Part shown: positions 18,264 to 27,251 of the stretch, piece by piece
Numbering within the stretch: position 1 is the first letter of the stretch
How the letters are laid out: the number at the start of each line of letters is the position of its first letter
DNA from: Mycolicibacterium tusciae JS617
GTDB lineage: Bacteria; Actinomycetota; Actinomycetes; Mycobacteriales; Mycobacteriaceae
Reading direction: 5' to 3'
Length of the DNA: 64,000 nt
NCBI RefSeq assembly: GCF_000243415.2
Contig: NZ_KI912270.1
Location: forward strand, 930,001 to 994,000
The notes under the pieces: generated by a model
Database searches by the model: none
The model's input: only the letters and a program-made list of their open reading frames with translations
What the model was told of the DNA's origin: nothing
Position numbers and translations under genes: made by a program

Positions 18264-18401
18264 ATGGCCAACAATGCTGTCGTATTCGACGGCGTTGCTG
18301 GGTTCCGCCCGGTGCTCTGGATTCCGCCAGATTCCCCCGATCACATTCGCCGATCAGCTTTGCGTGCCGGCGTGTCCTACCGACGAAGGGACCCTCGATG
18401 A
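18264..18401 (+). CDS. Small leader ORF (45 aa) coupled to the hydratase-like gene
   Basis: A 45-codon ORF (MANNAVVFDGVAGF...SYRRRDPR). A strong ribosome site, GGGAGGTG, lies 5 bases before the ATG at 18264. Its stop overlaps the start of the next gene as ATGA at 18398-18401, a layout of translational coupling. The product has no signal peptide, membrane helix or recognised domain, and its tail is Arg-rich. It could be a leader peptide, a small subunit or chaperone, or a decayed gene. The ribosome site and overlap are direct observations; the function is open. Confidence 0.5.
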   Translation: MANNAVVFDGVAGFRPVLWIPPDSPDHIRRSALRAGVSYRRRDPR

Positions 18402-19234
18402 GCACAGCGGCGGAGCGCGCGGCGCAATTAGAACTGACGTCCAGATTGAAGTCGGCGTACCCCGAACTGCCCGACGCCCCGACGCCGGACATGTTGGACC
18501 ACGGCCGGATCACCGCGTACCTCAAGCCGGTTCACGACGTCGGCGGTGAGCCGGATGCGCCGATGAAGTATGAGAACAAGCAATACGAACTCTGGGAGCA
18601 CATGACGTACGTCATCTGTGAGGTCCTGGGTTGGCGCGGCATCTGGCTGTCGGAGGAACGACGCCGGATCGGCAATGTCGATGTCGGGCGGGCGGAGTAC
18701 CTGGGACTGCCGTATTACGGCCGTTGGCTGATCGCTGTCGCGCGGGTTCTGGTGGAAAAGCACCACATCGGACTGACCGAGCTGAGCGAGCGGATGGCCG
18801 AGGTCCAGCAGCGCTACGCGGGCGGGCTGGACGGCAAGACGCTGGAGGCCAAACCGAAGTCCGAAGGCGACGGATCGCAAGTCAAGCGCAATGCGCACGC
18901 CGAGGAAGCCGACGGCAAGGGCGATCCGCAGTGCTACTCGGGCCAGGCTCTCCCGGCGAAGTTCAAGGTCGGCGACCCGGTTGTGGTGCGCGAACTCCCG
19001 GTGATCTTCTACACGCGCACGCCCGAATACGTGCGTGGCGCGACCGGCGAGATCGAGGCCGTCGCATATGAGAGCCCGGCCGCCGAGGACGAGACCTGGG
19101 ACCGTCCCGCGCGACCCGAGTGGTTCTACGTCGTGAAGTTCAACATGGCCGACCTCTGGTACGGCTACACCGGAACGGCCGACGACGTCATCTCCACCGA
19201 GATTCCCGAGCACTGGCTCGAAGCCCCCAAATAG
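18398..19234 (+). CDS. Thiocyanate hydrolase-like fused beta/alpha subunit (nitrile hydratase beta family)
   Basis: A 278-residue protein with two parts. Residues about 25-135 resemble the N-terminal half of nitrile hydratase beta (HDVGGEPDAPM, YELWEHMTYVICEVLGWRG, YYGRWLIAVARVLVEK). After a charged linker, about residues 135-190, residues 190-278 resemble the C-terminal half (FKVGDPVVVRELP, YVRGATGEIEAV, YVVKFNMADLWYG). In Thiobacillus thioparus thiocyanate hydrolase these halves are separate subunits of 157 and 126 residues, and their sum is close to this length. It should pair with the metal-binding subunit encoded next. A nitrile rather than thiocyanate as substrate is the main alternative. 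Confidence 0.78.
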   Translation: MSTAAERAAQLELTSRLKSAYPELPDAPTPDMLDHGRITAYLKPVHDVGGEPDAPMKYENKQYELWEHMTYVICEVLGWRGIWLSEERRRIGNVDVGRAEYLGLPYYGRWLIAVARVLVEKHHIGLTELSERMAEVQQRYAGGLDGKTLEAKPKSEGDGSQVKRNAHAEEADGKGDPQCYSGQALPAKFKVGDPVVVRELPVIFYTRTPEYVRGATGEIEAVAYESPAAEDETWDRPARPEWFYVVKFNMADLWYGYTGTADDVISTEIPEHWLEAPK

Positions 19235-19256
19235 GCGCCCGAGAGAGGATTTCGCA

Positions 19257-19984
<728 letters not shown>

Positions 19985-19988
<4 letters not shown>

Positions 19989-20347
19989 GCGCAGCGCAGG
20001 ATCCGGCGTCCGGTCGCATCGCACCGCTGGACGAGATCGTCGAACGTGACCACGTCTGGTCGCGGATGGCCGCGAAGTGGGGCGTGGAAAATCCGGTGCC
20101 GCCGTGGAAAACGAGCCTGGACGGCATGTGCGACGCGCTCGATCGAGCTTCCTGTGACGAGAACATCCCCGATTTCAAGCAGCGCCGCGATGAGGAGGAT
20201 GAGCTCTCGGCCACGCTGTACTCCAATCTTCCCTACCCGGAAAACCAGCTGATGGCGTTGGCGCATTCGCTGGTGGCCCGGGGCGTCATCGACGAGGCCG
20301 AACTCAAACAGCGTCTGGCGAGCATCCGCGCGAGGCTGGAAGCCTGA
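19985..20347 (+). CDS. P15K-like activator / nitrile hydratase beta-like accessory protein
   Basis: A 120-residue protein (about 13.5 kDa). The C-terminal part, YPENQLMALAHSLVARGVIDEAELKQRL, resembles the helical segment of nitrile hydratase beta (YYERW...LLVEKGV...EEL). Small proteins of this kind act as metallochaperone-activators; thiocyanate hydrolase needs one called P15K. Start ATG 19985 overlaps the stop of the metal subunit by 4 bases. It contains one cysteine, in RASCDENIPDF. The role is inferred from size, similarity and position. Confidence 0.7.
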
Positions 20348-20373
20348 CCACCTCCACGCGCTAGGTTCGACCC

Positions 20374-21090
20374 GTGGAGAAAGTCATCATCACCCTCCGG
20401 CGTCCCGATTCCGATGAGGCATGGTGCACGAGGATGCGCACCGAGGTCGTGGCCGACCTACTCGAGTTGGGACTGCCAGGATTGGCCGTCAATGTGCGCG
20501 ACGACGTCGTGCGCAACTCAATCATGACGCTCACAACACTTGAACCGCCCGTCGTGGGGATCGTCACCGTGTGGGCCCATCAGTCCTACGGTGAGGCGGT
20601 GTCCGCGGCGCTCACCCGGCTGCAATCCGAGGCGGCCCACGTGGCCGCGTATCTGGTCACCGAGTCGGTACCGCTGCCGCCGCCGGTGACGGCGCAAGGG
20701 GCGCGCACGGATGGTTTCGCCAACGTCGCACTACTGCGCAGACCGGCCGACTTGGACGACGCGACCTGGCGGCAACGTTGGCACATCAACCACACGCCTG
20801 TGGCGATCGAAACGCAGTCGACCTTCGGCTACACCCAAAACGCGGTGGTGCGCGCCTTGACGCCCAACGCCCCGGTGATCGACGCGATCGTCGAAGAACT
20901 CTTTCCCGAGGCGGCGATCACCGACCTGCACTCGTTCTTCGGCGCTGTCGACGACGACGAATTGAGCCGTCGGATGGAGCGAATGGTGGCCAGCACCACC
21001 GCCTTCGGCGCCAATCGCGATGTCGACACGGTACCGACGAGTCGCTACGTCTACCGGACACCGTTCGTCGCTGATAACAGGATGGGGTGA
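20374..21090 (+). CDS. EthD-like conserved mycobacterial protein (Rv1874 position)
   Basis: A 238-residue soluble protein. The central part has an EthD/dimeric alpha-beta barrel look: NVALLRRPADLDDATWRQRWHINHTPVAIETQSTFGYTQNAV, with the paired His of that fold. GTG start at 20374. It follows the activator gene by 26 bases and precedes the PPOX gene by 3 bases, so it may be co-transcribed with either. It occupies the place of Rv1874 between the DUF1810 and PPOX genes of M. tuberculosis. Enzymatic function is unknown. Confidence 0.7.
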   Translation: MEKVIITLRRPDSDEAWCTRMRTEVVADLLELGLPGLAVNVRDDVVRNSIMTLTTLEPPVVGIVTVWAHQSYGEAVSAALTRLQSEAAHVAAYLVTESVPLPPPVTAQGARTDGFANVALLRRPADLDDATWRQRWHINHTPVAIETQSTFGYTQNAVVRALTPNAPVIDAIVEELFPEAAITDLHSFFGAVDDDELSRRMERMVASTTAFGANRDVDTVPTSRYVYRTPFVADNRMG

Positions 21091-21281
21091 GAGATGACCA
21101 CGCTCGACGAGGCGTTCGCTCTAGCGGCCGACGACAGCGGCCTTGCGGTGGTTTCGACCGTCCGCGCCGACGCCACCGTCCAGGCCTCGCTGGTCAACGT
21201 CGGTGTGCTGCCGCATCCCGCGACTGGACAGCCCGCTCTGGGGTTCGTCACATACGGCAAGGTGAAACTGGCCAATCTAAG

Positions 21282-21306
21282 CCTCGATCCACCGACTGAC
21301 CTGGTG
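21282..21306 (+). repeat. IS1380-type left inverted repeat
   Basis: Begins CCTCGATCCACCGACTGACC; 25 bp, perfectly matched to 22918-22942. Preceded by target duplication CTAAG. Confidence 0.93.
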
Positions 21307-21416
21307 TGTGGCTGTGAGGTCGGGCTGTCGTTGGTCGTCGGGTTGTGCGCATGAGGTAGCTGCTGGTTTGCCCAGCTTTTCCTCTGCGCTCCGTTCGGGG
21401 GCTTTCGGCCAGGTGG

Positions 21417-22823
21417 TCAGACAGTAGCGGCATTGGGCGGGCTAGGGCCGATGATGTTGTGCCACAGCATGAGCCAGGCCCGAGACCAGGGCCAGTGGGT
21501 GGGTAGGTGCAGGATGGGCCGGCGTTGCGGACGGGCGAGTCGCGCGGGAATGTTGACGATCTTGCGGCGCAGTGTGGATCCCCGCGCCCGGCCGTGGTTC
21601 TCACCTGCCAGCACCCCGGCGGCGCGCAGCAGGTTGTGGGCGATGGCCGCGCACAGGATCCAGGCGGAGTTCGCCCCGAAGCGGCCCGACGGGATGTGTG
21701 CCAGCGGTCCGTCGATCAGGTCGGCGAACACGGTCTCGATGATCGCGTGTTGGCGGTGGGTGATGTCGGCCTGATCGGCGGGCAGGTCGGTGTTGGTGAA
21801 GAACGGGTGATATCGCCAGACCGGAAACAGTGCGTCGGGAAACCGGGCGTCTTTGACTCGACGCACGATGAGGCGCGCGGTGATTCGATCGGGGGTGGAT
21901 GCAAAAGCGGTGTAGGGGATTTCGGCGACTTCGGCATCAGAGATCCAGGCCCCGGTATCGGGATCTTGGACTGCGCCGGGATAAGACACCGGGGTCCAGG
22001 CGCTCTCGTCGATGGCGGCCAGCGCGCGTTCCACGGCGGGGTTTCGGATCATCACCAGCGAGAACCGGGCGCCCGCGCGCAGGCAGCTCCGCACCACCGC
22101 CCGGTTGCCGTAGGCCGAGTCGCCGCGCACCAGGATCTGCCCGCTGGCTCCGGCGGCGCGGGCGGTTCTGATGGCTTGGGCGACCATGCGCCCGGCACCC
22201 TTGGCCGAGGCGGTCTTGCCCGCGCGTAGCCGCATCCCGGCGATCACCGGTGCCGACCCCGCGGTGCTGATGGTGGTGGCCAGCGGTGAGAGTCCCTTGC
22301 GCAGGATCTGCTTGCCGGCGATCTTGGTGTGTCCGTAGGAGGCGCCCTGTTTGGCGCGCCCGTAGACCGGACGTAGCAGCGAGTCGATGTCGATGAACAC
22401 CGACCCCTTGGCGGCATCAGGGAGCAGGTCGACCCTCCCACACAGCGCCACCAGATGGTCACGTAGTACCGATTCGAGTTGGCGGGCGTGACCGAAGGTG
22501 AACTCTCGCAACAACGTTCCGACCGTCGACGGTGCGTACACGCCGTCGAAGAGCGTCGTCATGCCGCCGCTGCGGACCAGGTCGATGTCGTCGATGCAGT
22601 CCGCGCCCGCGCACATGCCCGCGATCAGCGTGGCCAGTTTCGGAGACGGGTTGGCCGCCCCGGACTTGATCCGCGGCGCGACGATCTGGACCTTCTCCGA
22701 GAGAAGCCCAGTCAGCCCGGTCTGCTGGGCCAACGTCATCACCGGTACCAGCCCGGCGCACGACACGAGATGATCGTCATCGAACACCGCTGACTGCGAA
22801 GCGAAGCTGTGCGAAACTTGCAC
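21417..22823 (-). CDS. IS1380 family transposase
   Basis: A 468-residue DDE transposase of the IS1380 group. The catalytic acids are probably Asp in VFIDIDSLLRP, Asp in ILVRGDSAYGNRAV and Glu in HAIIETVFADLIDGPL, with the usual IS1380 context RFGANSAWILCAAIAHNLLRA near the C-terminus. The frame is uninterrupted and full length. It starts about 95 bases inside the right inverted repeat. Confidence 0.93.
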   Translation of the reverse strand: MQVSHSFASQSAVFDDDHLVSCAGLVPVMTLAQQTGLTGLLSEKVQIVAPRIKSGAANPSPKLATLIAGMCAGADCIDDIDLVRSGGMTTLFDGVYAPSTVGTLLREFTFGHARQLESVLRDHLVALCGRVDLLPDAAKGSVFIDIDSLLRPVYGRAKQGASYGHTKIAGKQILRKGLSPLATTISTAGSAPVIAGMRLRAGKTASAKGAGRMVAQAIRTARAAGASGQILVRGDSAYGNRAVVRSCLRAGARFSLVMIRNPAVERALAAIDESAWTPVSYPGAVQDPDTGAWISDAEVAEIPYTAFASTPDRITARLIVRRVKDARFPDALFPVWRYHPFFTNTDLPADQADITHRQHAIIETVFADLIDGPLAHIPSGRFGANSAWILCAAIAHNLLRAAGVLAGENHGRARGSTLRRKIVNIPARLARPQRRPILHLPTHWPWSRAWLMLWHNIIGPSPPNAATV

Positions 22824-22917
22824 TGGAAGTGCCTTTCCGAACTGACCCGATTGTTTGTGTGAGAACTACAATCATCCCAGTTCAGAGGGCACTTTCCTCA
22901 TTCCGACACCCAGAAAA

Positions 22918-22942
22918 CACCAGGTCAGTCGGTGGATCGAGG
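22918..22942 (-). repeat. IS1380-type right inverted repeat
   Basis: Perfect complement of 21282-21306, ending GGTGGATCGAGG; followed by the second CTAAG copy. Confidence 0.93.
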
Positions 22943-23228
22943 CTAAGGGCCCGTCCGCAACTGGCGGTGACGTTCCGCGATGGATGGCAATGGGCCACCG
23001 TGGAAGGCAGAGCCGAGTTGGTCGGGCCCGATGATTCTCAGCCGTGGCTCGCCGGCGAAGATCGAGCCGAACAGCTTCGGATGCTGTTGCGGGAGGTGTT
23101 CACCGCTGCCGGTGGAACACATAGCGATTGGGCGGAATACGACCGGGTGATGGCCGAGCAGCGCCGCACCGTGGTGCTTATCGCACCCACCCGGGTGTAC
23201 AGCAACGGTTAGCACATACGCTGCTGGC

Positions 23229-23993
23229 GTGATTCTCGAGATTGCCGACGATCAGCGGGTACGGACGCTGACGCTGAATCGGCCCGATGTCCTCAACGCG
23301 TTCAACGAAGAGCTGTATCACGCCACGGCGACCGCGCTGAATGAAGCGGCGGCCGATCCTGAAGTTGCCGTGGTCCTGATCACCGGCGCGGGGCGGGCGT
23401 TCAGCGCGGGCAACGACCTCAACGAAATGCAGAGGCGCATTACCGATCCCACCTTCAACGAGCAGGGCAGCCACTTCTCGACGATGATCGACGCGCTCGC
23501 CGACTTTCCCAAACCGCTGATCTGTGCGGTGAACGGAGTCGGAGTGGGCATCGGCGCGACCATCCTCGGTTACGCGGACCTGGTGTTCATGTCCTCGACC
23601 GCACGGCTGAAAACTCCGTTCACCAGCCTTGGCGTCGCGCCCGAAGCGGCGTCGTCGTATCTGCTGCCGCGCTTGATGGGCCGGCAGAACGCCGCTTGGC
23701 TGCTGATGTCCTCGGAGTGGGTCGATGCCGCCGAGGCACACCGCATGGGGCTGGCGTGGAAGGTGTGTGAGCCCGAGGACCTGATGTCCGAGGCGCGCCG
23801 GCACGCCGAAATTCTTGCCCCCCGGCCGATTTCGAGCCTGATGGCGGTCAAGCAGACCATCACCGCACCGACCCGCGAGGGGATCAACGCCGCGACGGCC
23901 AGGGAGATCGAGCACTTCGCCGTATTGATGGGCGCCGCCGCGAACGCCGAAGCGCTTGCCGATTTCACCGGTAAGCGCGGCCGGGCCGAATAA
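23229..23993 (+). CDS. Enoyl-CoA hydratase/isomerase family protein
   Basis: A 254-residue crotonase-fold enzyme. The oxyanion-hole segments are GAGRAFSAGNDLNEM and NGVGVGIGATILGYADL. Of the two hydratase glutamates, the one in TSLGVAPEAASSYLLPRLMG is present, while the first position is different, which is closer to delta3,delta2-enoyl-CoA isomerases than to classical hydratases. GTG start at 23229, 16 bases after the broken PPOX gene. It lies between two insertion sequences but is itself intact. Confidence 0.88.
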   Translation: MILEIADDQRVRTLTLNRPDVLNAFNEELYHATATALNEAAADPEVAVVLITGAGRAFSAGNDLNEMQRRITDPTFNEQGSHFSTMIDALADFPKPLICAVNGVGVGIGATILGYADLVFMSSTARLKTPFTSLGVAPEAASSYLLPRLMGRQNAAWLLMSSEWVDAAEAHRMGLAWKVCEPEDLMSEARRHAEILAPRPISSLMAVKQTITAPTREGINAATAREIEHFAVLMGAAANAEALADFTGKRGRAE

Positions 23994-24072
23994 CTCGGCG
24001 TCGTCAATTCCCTTGCGCCTCATTGGTATTAGTTAGTCCCACAGGTCACATTCCGGCCCGGCCTGTCGGTGG

Positions 24073-24088
24073 TCGAATGTATGTTCGA
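24073..24088. promoter_or_regulatory. LexA (SOS) box
   Basis: TCGAATGTATGTTCGA differs at one position from the mycobacterial SOS consensus TCGAAC-N4-GTTCGA. It ends 3 bases before the ATG of the 13E12-type gene, a known class of LexA-regulated genes. Confidence 0.7.
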
Positions 24089-25399
24089 ATCATGTTGGCG
24101 AGTCCGGTCGAGGTGGCGGTGAGCGCGCTGCGGAGCGCCCATGATGCGCTGGCCGACTGTGACTTCGACCTGCTGACCGGTCGTGACCTGTTGGCCGTGC
24201 TCGATGAACTGGAGACTTTGGGCTGCCAGCTGCCGGTGCAGTGGCATCGGGCCCTGTCCCGGTTGCAGGCCGAAACCACGCCCAGGGAGTTGGGCGCCAA
24301 ATCGTGGAAAGACGTCCTGCGGATCCGGTGGCGCCTTTCGGCCGGGGAAGCCCACCGCCGCCTGGCCGAAGCCCAGGACCTCGGGCCGCGGCGGGCCTTG
24401 ACCGGCCAACCGCTGGCCCCGGCGCTGGCCGCGACCGCCGCCGCCCAAGGCGCGGGGTTGATCACCGCCGAGCACGTCAAGGTGCTGCGCGACACGATCC
24501 GACGACTGCCCGGCTTCATCGACACCGTGACCCGCGACCAGATCGAAATCGATTTGGTGCGCGTCGCGGTCGGGGTCGGCCCCAAGGAACTCAAAGACAC
24601 CGCCGAGCTGCGCCTGTTCCTGCTCGACCAGGACGGCCCCGAACCCGATGACACCGAACGCCACCGCCGACGCGGGGTCACCCTGGGAAAACAAGGACCC
24701 GACGCGATGAGCGCGGTCAGCGGAACCCTCACCCCTGAAGCGCGGGCGCTGTGGGAGGCGATCTTCGCCAAATACGCCGCCCCGGGCATGTGCAACCCCG
24801 ACGACGCGCAACCCTGCACCTCGGGCACACCCAGCCAAGCCCAGATCGACAACGACCACCGCACCCACGCCCAACGTCAACACGACGCCCTGATCGTGAT
24901 CGGTCGCATCGCGTTGATCAGCGGTGAACTCGGCCACCTCAACGGACTACCGGTCGCCCTGATCATCCGCACCACCATCCAAGACCTCGAATCCCGCGCC
25001 GGGGTCGGCACCACCGGTGGGGGCAGCGTGGTGCCGATCAAAGACGTCATCCGCATGGCCGCCCACGCCCACCACTGGCTGGCCATCTTCGATGAAGCCA
25101 CCGGCCAAGCCCTAGACCTGTACCGGGCGAGACGCACCGCCTCCCCAGCCCAACGCATCATGCTCATCGCCCGCGACGGAGGCTGCACCAAACCCGGCTG
25201 CACCGTGGGCGCCTACGGCACCCAAGTCCACCACGCCCGACAGGACTGGGCCCAGGGCGGCAACACCAACGTCAACGACATGACCCTGGCATGCGGCCCC
25301 GATAACCGCCTCGTCCACAAAGACGGCTGGACCACCACCATCAACGAACGCGGCGACGTCGAATGGATCCCACCACCGGACCTCGACACCGGCCAAACC

Positions 25400-25422
25400 G
25401 GCTCTTCGATTTTAATGGGGCA
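25400..25422 (+). repeat. ISL3-type left inverted repeat
   Basis: GGCTCTTCGATTTTAATGGG...; the first 14 bases match the right end (26844-26866, minus strand) perfectly and 5 of the next 9 also match. Confidence 0.85.
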
Positions 25423-25528
25423 GTTGTGATTTCGCTCTCGTAGGGCGTGTCGCTGCATGGGGAGGCCCTTGGTCTTCCGAAGTCTGAAAGTTGCGAAGCA
25501 TTCAGGCTGACGAAGGGAACCAAGGGCC

Positions 25529-26842
25529 GTGTCCGACGGTACGACATTGTTGTTTGGGCTGCCAGGAGTGCGGGTTGAGCGTGTCGAGCGCTGGGCCGAC
25601 GGGACGCGAGTAGTGCACGCGGTGACCGCGAGCGAGTCCGCGGCGGCGTGCCCGTCGTGTGGGGTGTTGTCCACCTCGGTGAAGGCCCGAGTCGCCACCG
25701 CACCGAAGGATATCCCCTACGGTGAAGCGCGAATCATGCTGCGGTGGCACAAGACCCGGTGGCGTTGCCGGGAGGACTACTGTGAACGCGGGTCCTTCAC
25801 CGAGTCCATCGCGCAGGTGCCGGCGCGGGCCCGCACAACTCTGCGGTTGCGCACTCAGGTCGGTGCGGCGATCGGGGATGCGGCCCGTTCTGTGGCCGAG
25901 GTCGCAAACAGCCACGGCGTGTCGTGGCCGACCGCGCACCGCGCGTTCGTCGCCCACGCCGAGTCGCTGCTAGTCGAACCGCAGCCCACCGCGGTGCTGG
26001 GCATCGATGAGACCCGCCGCGGAAAGCCCAGGTGGGAACACTGCGCGGTGACGCAGGGGTGGGTGCGGGTGGACCCGTGGGACACCGGGTTCGTCGACCT
26101 GGCCGGCGATCAGGGCCTGCTGGGGCAACGGGAAGGCCGCACCGGCGCAGCGGTCATCGACTGGCTCTCTGAGCGCACCGAAGCCTTCCGCGCGGGCGTG
26201 GCCTACGTGGCCATCGACCCGGCCGCGGTCTACGCGACAGCGATCCGCACACCCGGCTTGTTGCCCAACGCGACGATCGTGGTCGATCACTTCCACCTGG
26301 TGAAGCTCGGCAACGACGCGGTGACCAAGGTGCGTCAACGGGTCACCTGGGATCTACGTGAGCGTCGTGGTCGCAAGATCGACCCGGAATGGGCCAACCG
26401 GCGACGGTTGCTGCGCGCTCGGGAACGCCTGTCGGGCAAGAGTTTCGCCAAAATGTGGAACGCCCTCATCGCCGCTGACGACACCGGTCAGATCCTCTCA
26501 GCGTGGATCGCCAAGGAAGAACTGCGCACCCTGCTGTCCACCGTGCGCGTCGGCGGCGACCCGCACCTGACCCGGCACCGCCTGCACCGGTTCCTGTCCT
26601 GGTGCATCGATTCGCAGATCCCGGAGCTGCTGACCCTGGCCACCACCGTGGACACCTGGTGGCCCGAGATCAACGCCTTCATCGCCACCGGCATCACCAA
26701 CGCCGGCACCGAGGGCTACAACCGGCTCGTCAAGCAGGTCAAACGCACAGCGTGCGGGTTCAGAAACACAGAAAACTCGGCCCGCCGGATACGCTTCCAC
26801 TGCACCCGCAAACAGCGGGCCGCAACCCAGACATCATGCTGA
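25529..26842 (+). CDS. ISL3 family transposase
   Basis: A 437-residue transposase. An N-terminal zinc-type region (CPSCGVLS, CREDYCERGSF) and HTH precede the DDE core: Asp in VLGIDETRRGKPRWEH, Asp in IVVDHFHLVKLGNDAV, and Glu in ITNAGTEGYNRLVKQVKR. This is the normal ISL3 pattern (relatives include IS1096 of M. smegmatis). GTG start at 25529; uninterrupted. Confidence 0.93.
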   Translation: MSDGTTLLFGLPGVRVERVERWADGTRVVHAVTASESAAACPSCGVLSTSVKARVATAPKDIPYGEARIMLRWHKTRWRCREDYCERGSFTESIAQVPARARTTLRLRTQVGAAIGDAARSVAEVANSHGVSWPTAHRAFVAHAESLLVEPQPTAVLGIDETRRGKPRWEHCAVTQGWVRVDPWDTGFVDLAGDQGLLGQREGRTGAAVIDWLSERTEAFRAGVAYVAIDPAAVYATAIRTPGLLPNATIVVDHFHLVKLGNDAVTKVRQRVTWDLRERRGRKIDPEWANRRRLLRARERLSGKSFAKMWNALIAADDTGQILSAWIAKEELRTLLSTVRVGGDPHLTRHRLHRFLSWCIDSQIPELLTLATTVDTWWPEINAFIATGITNAGTEGYNRLVKQVKRTACGFRNTENSARRIRFHCTRKQRAATQTSC

Positions 26843-26843
26843 T

Positions 26844-26866
26844 TGCCCGCTCAAAATCGAAGAGCC
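26844..26866 (-). repeat. ISL3-type right inverted repeat
   Basis: Ends AAAATCGAAGAGCC, complementary to the left end, followed by the second GCCAAACC copy. Confidence 0.85.
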
Positions 26867-26992
26867 GCCAAACCCGCATCAACCACTACCACCGCCCCGA
26901 ACTGCTCCTCCGCCCACCAGACGACGACGACGACAACCCAGAACGCGGACCATAGAAACCACCGGGCCGAACCGGAGTAGGCGTGGCGGCTG

Positions 26993-27244
26993 TTAGCGGT
27001 CGGCGCGGCCCGGCCGAACAGGAAGCCGGTCAGGCGTCGCAGACTTTCTGGCGCAGGTGTTCTCTGACGGGCAGCCGTCACCGTCGTGATGGGTTGCAAT
27101 GATGGCCCGCAGCGTACGGCGGCACCGCCCGCAGTCACCGCCGGCTCCGCAGGCTTCGGTGACCTGTTTCGATGTGCAGGCTCCGTTGGCCACGGCCTTG
27201 TCGACGTCGTGACTCGTCACTCCCACGCACAGGCACACAAACAT
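26993..27244 (-). CDS. bfd: Bacterioferritin-associated ferredoxin (BFD-like [2Fe-2S])
   Basis: An 83-residue protein whose first 50 residues form a BFD domain. CLC near residues 4-6 and CGRC after GAGGD supply the four cysteines of a [2Fe-2S] cluster (MFVCLCVGVTSHDVDKAVANG). Bfd delivers electrons to bacterioferritin to release stored iron. The tail beyond residue 52 is unusual and of low complexity. It follows the tandem-DAB gene by 7 bases and lies under 1 kb from bfrA, the expected partner. Confidence 0.88.
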   Translation of the reverse strand: MFVCLCVGVTSHDVDKAVANGACTSKQVTEACGAGGDCGRCRRTLRAIIATHHDGDGCPSENTCARKSATPDRLPVRPGRADR

Positions 27245-27251
27245 CGGCGGC

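Larger units (their letters stand above)
21282..22942. mobile_element. IS1380 family insertion sequence, complete
   Basis: A 1661-bp element bounded by perfect 25-bp inverted repeats and flanked by 5-bp direct repeats CTAAG (21277-21281 and 22943-22947). If the outermost base is counted in the repeat, the ends become 26 bp with a 3-bp TAA duplication. It carries one intact transposase on the minus strand. Identical ends and duplication indicate a recent, possibly active insertion. Confidence 0.93.
21094..23212 (+). pseudogene. PPOX-class F420-dependent enzyme gene split by an IS1380-type element
   Basis: The 5' part (21094-21281) encodes MTTLDEAFALAADDSGLAVV...KVKLANL. The 3' part (22948-23212) encodes RARPQLAVTFRDGWQWATVEGRAEL...VLIAPTRVYSNG. 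Removing the element and one copy of the CTAAG duplication rejoins them in frame as KLANLRARPQLAV, giving about 150 residues, the normal size of a split-beta-barrel flavin/F420 oxidoreductase such as Rv1155. The position matches Rv1875. As it stands the gene makes an 86-residue truncated protein ending inside the element. Confidence 0.9.
25400..26866. mobile_element. ISL3 family insertion sequence, complete
   Basis: A 1467-bp element. Its ends share GGCTCTTCGATTTT and then diverge at scattered positions over about 23 bp. It is flanked by perfect 8-bp direct repeats GCCAAACC (25392-25399 and 26867-26874), the duplication length typical of ISL3. One intact transposase reads on the plus strand. 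Intact ends and duplication argue for a recent insertion. Confidence 0.93.
24092..26955 (+). pseudogene. 13E12-family HNH protein gene interrupted near its 3' end by an ISL3-type element
   Basis: The 5' part (24092-25399, 436 codons) has the DUF222 region (VEVAVSALRSAHDAL... to about residue 270) and the HNH nuclease-like end CTKPGCTVGAYGTQVHHARQ with NDMTLACGPDN. The element at 25400-26866 separates it from its tail RINHYHRPELLL...DDDDDNPERGP (26875-26955). Removing the element and one GCCAAACC copy restores a 462-residue frame exactly. The truncated protein keeps the whole HNH motif and gains a short tail from the element, so it may still work. The ATG at 24092 is chosen because the SOS box overlaps the earlier ATG at 24077. 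Confidence 0.9.

Noticed and set aside
18428..19213. 261-codon minus-strand frame opposite the hydratase-like gene
   Set aside because: The plus strand has the family motifs, ribosome site and coupled neighbours; this frame is a codon-position shadow.
22829..23212. 127-codon ORF as an independent gene
   Set aside because: Its first part is the insertion-sequence end; the rest is the displaced C-terminal half of the PPOX gene.
21282..26866. Composite transposon formed by the two insertion sequences
   Set aside because: They belong to different families with different ends and each has its own target duplication.
26503..26955. 150-codon ORF spanning the ISL3-type element end
   Set aside because: It is a shadow of the transposase running into the displaced 13E12 tail.
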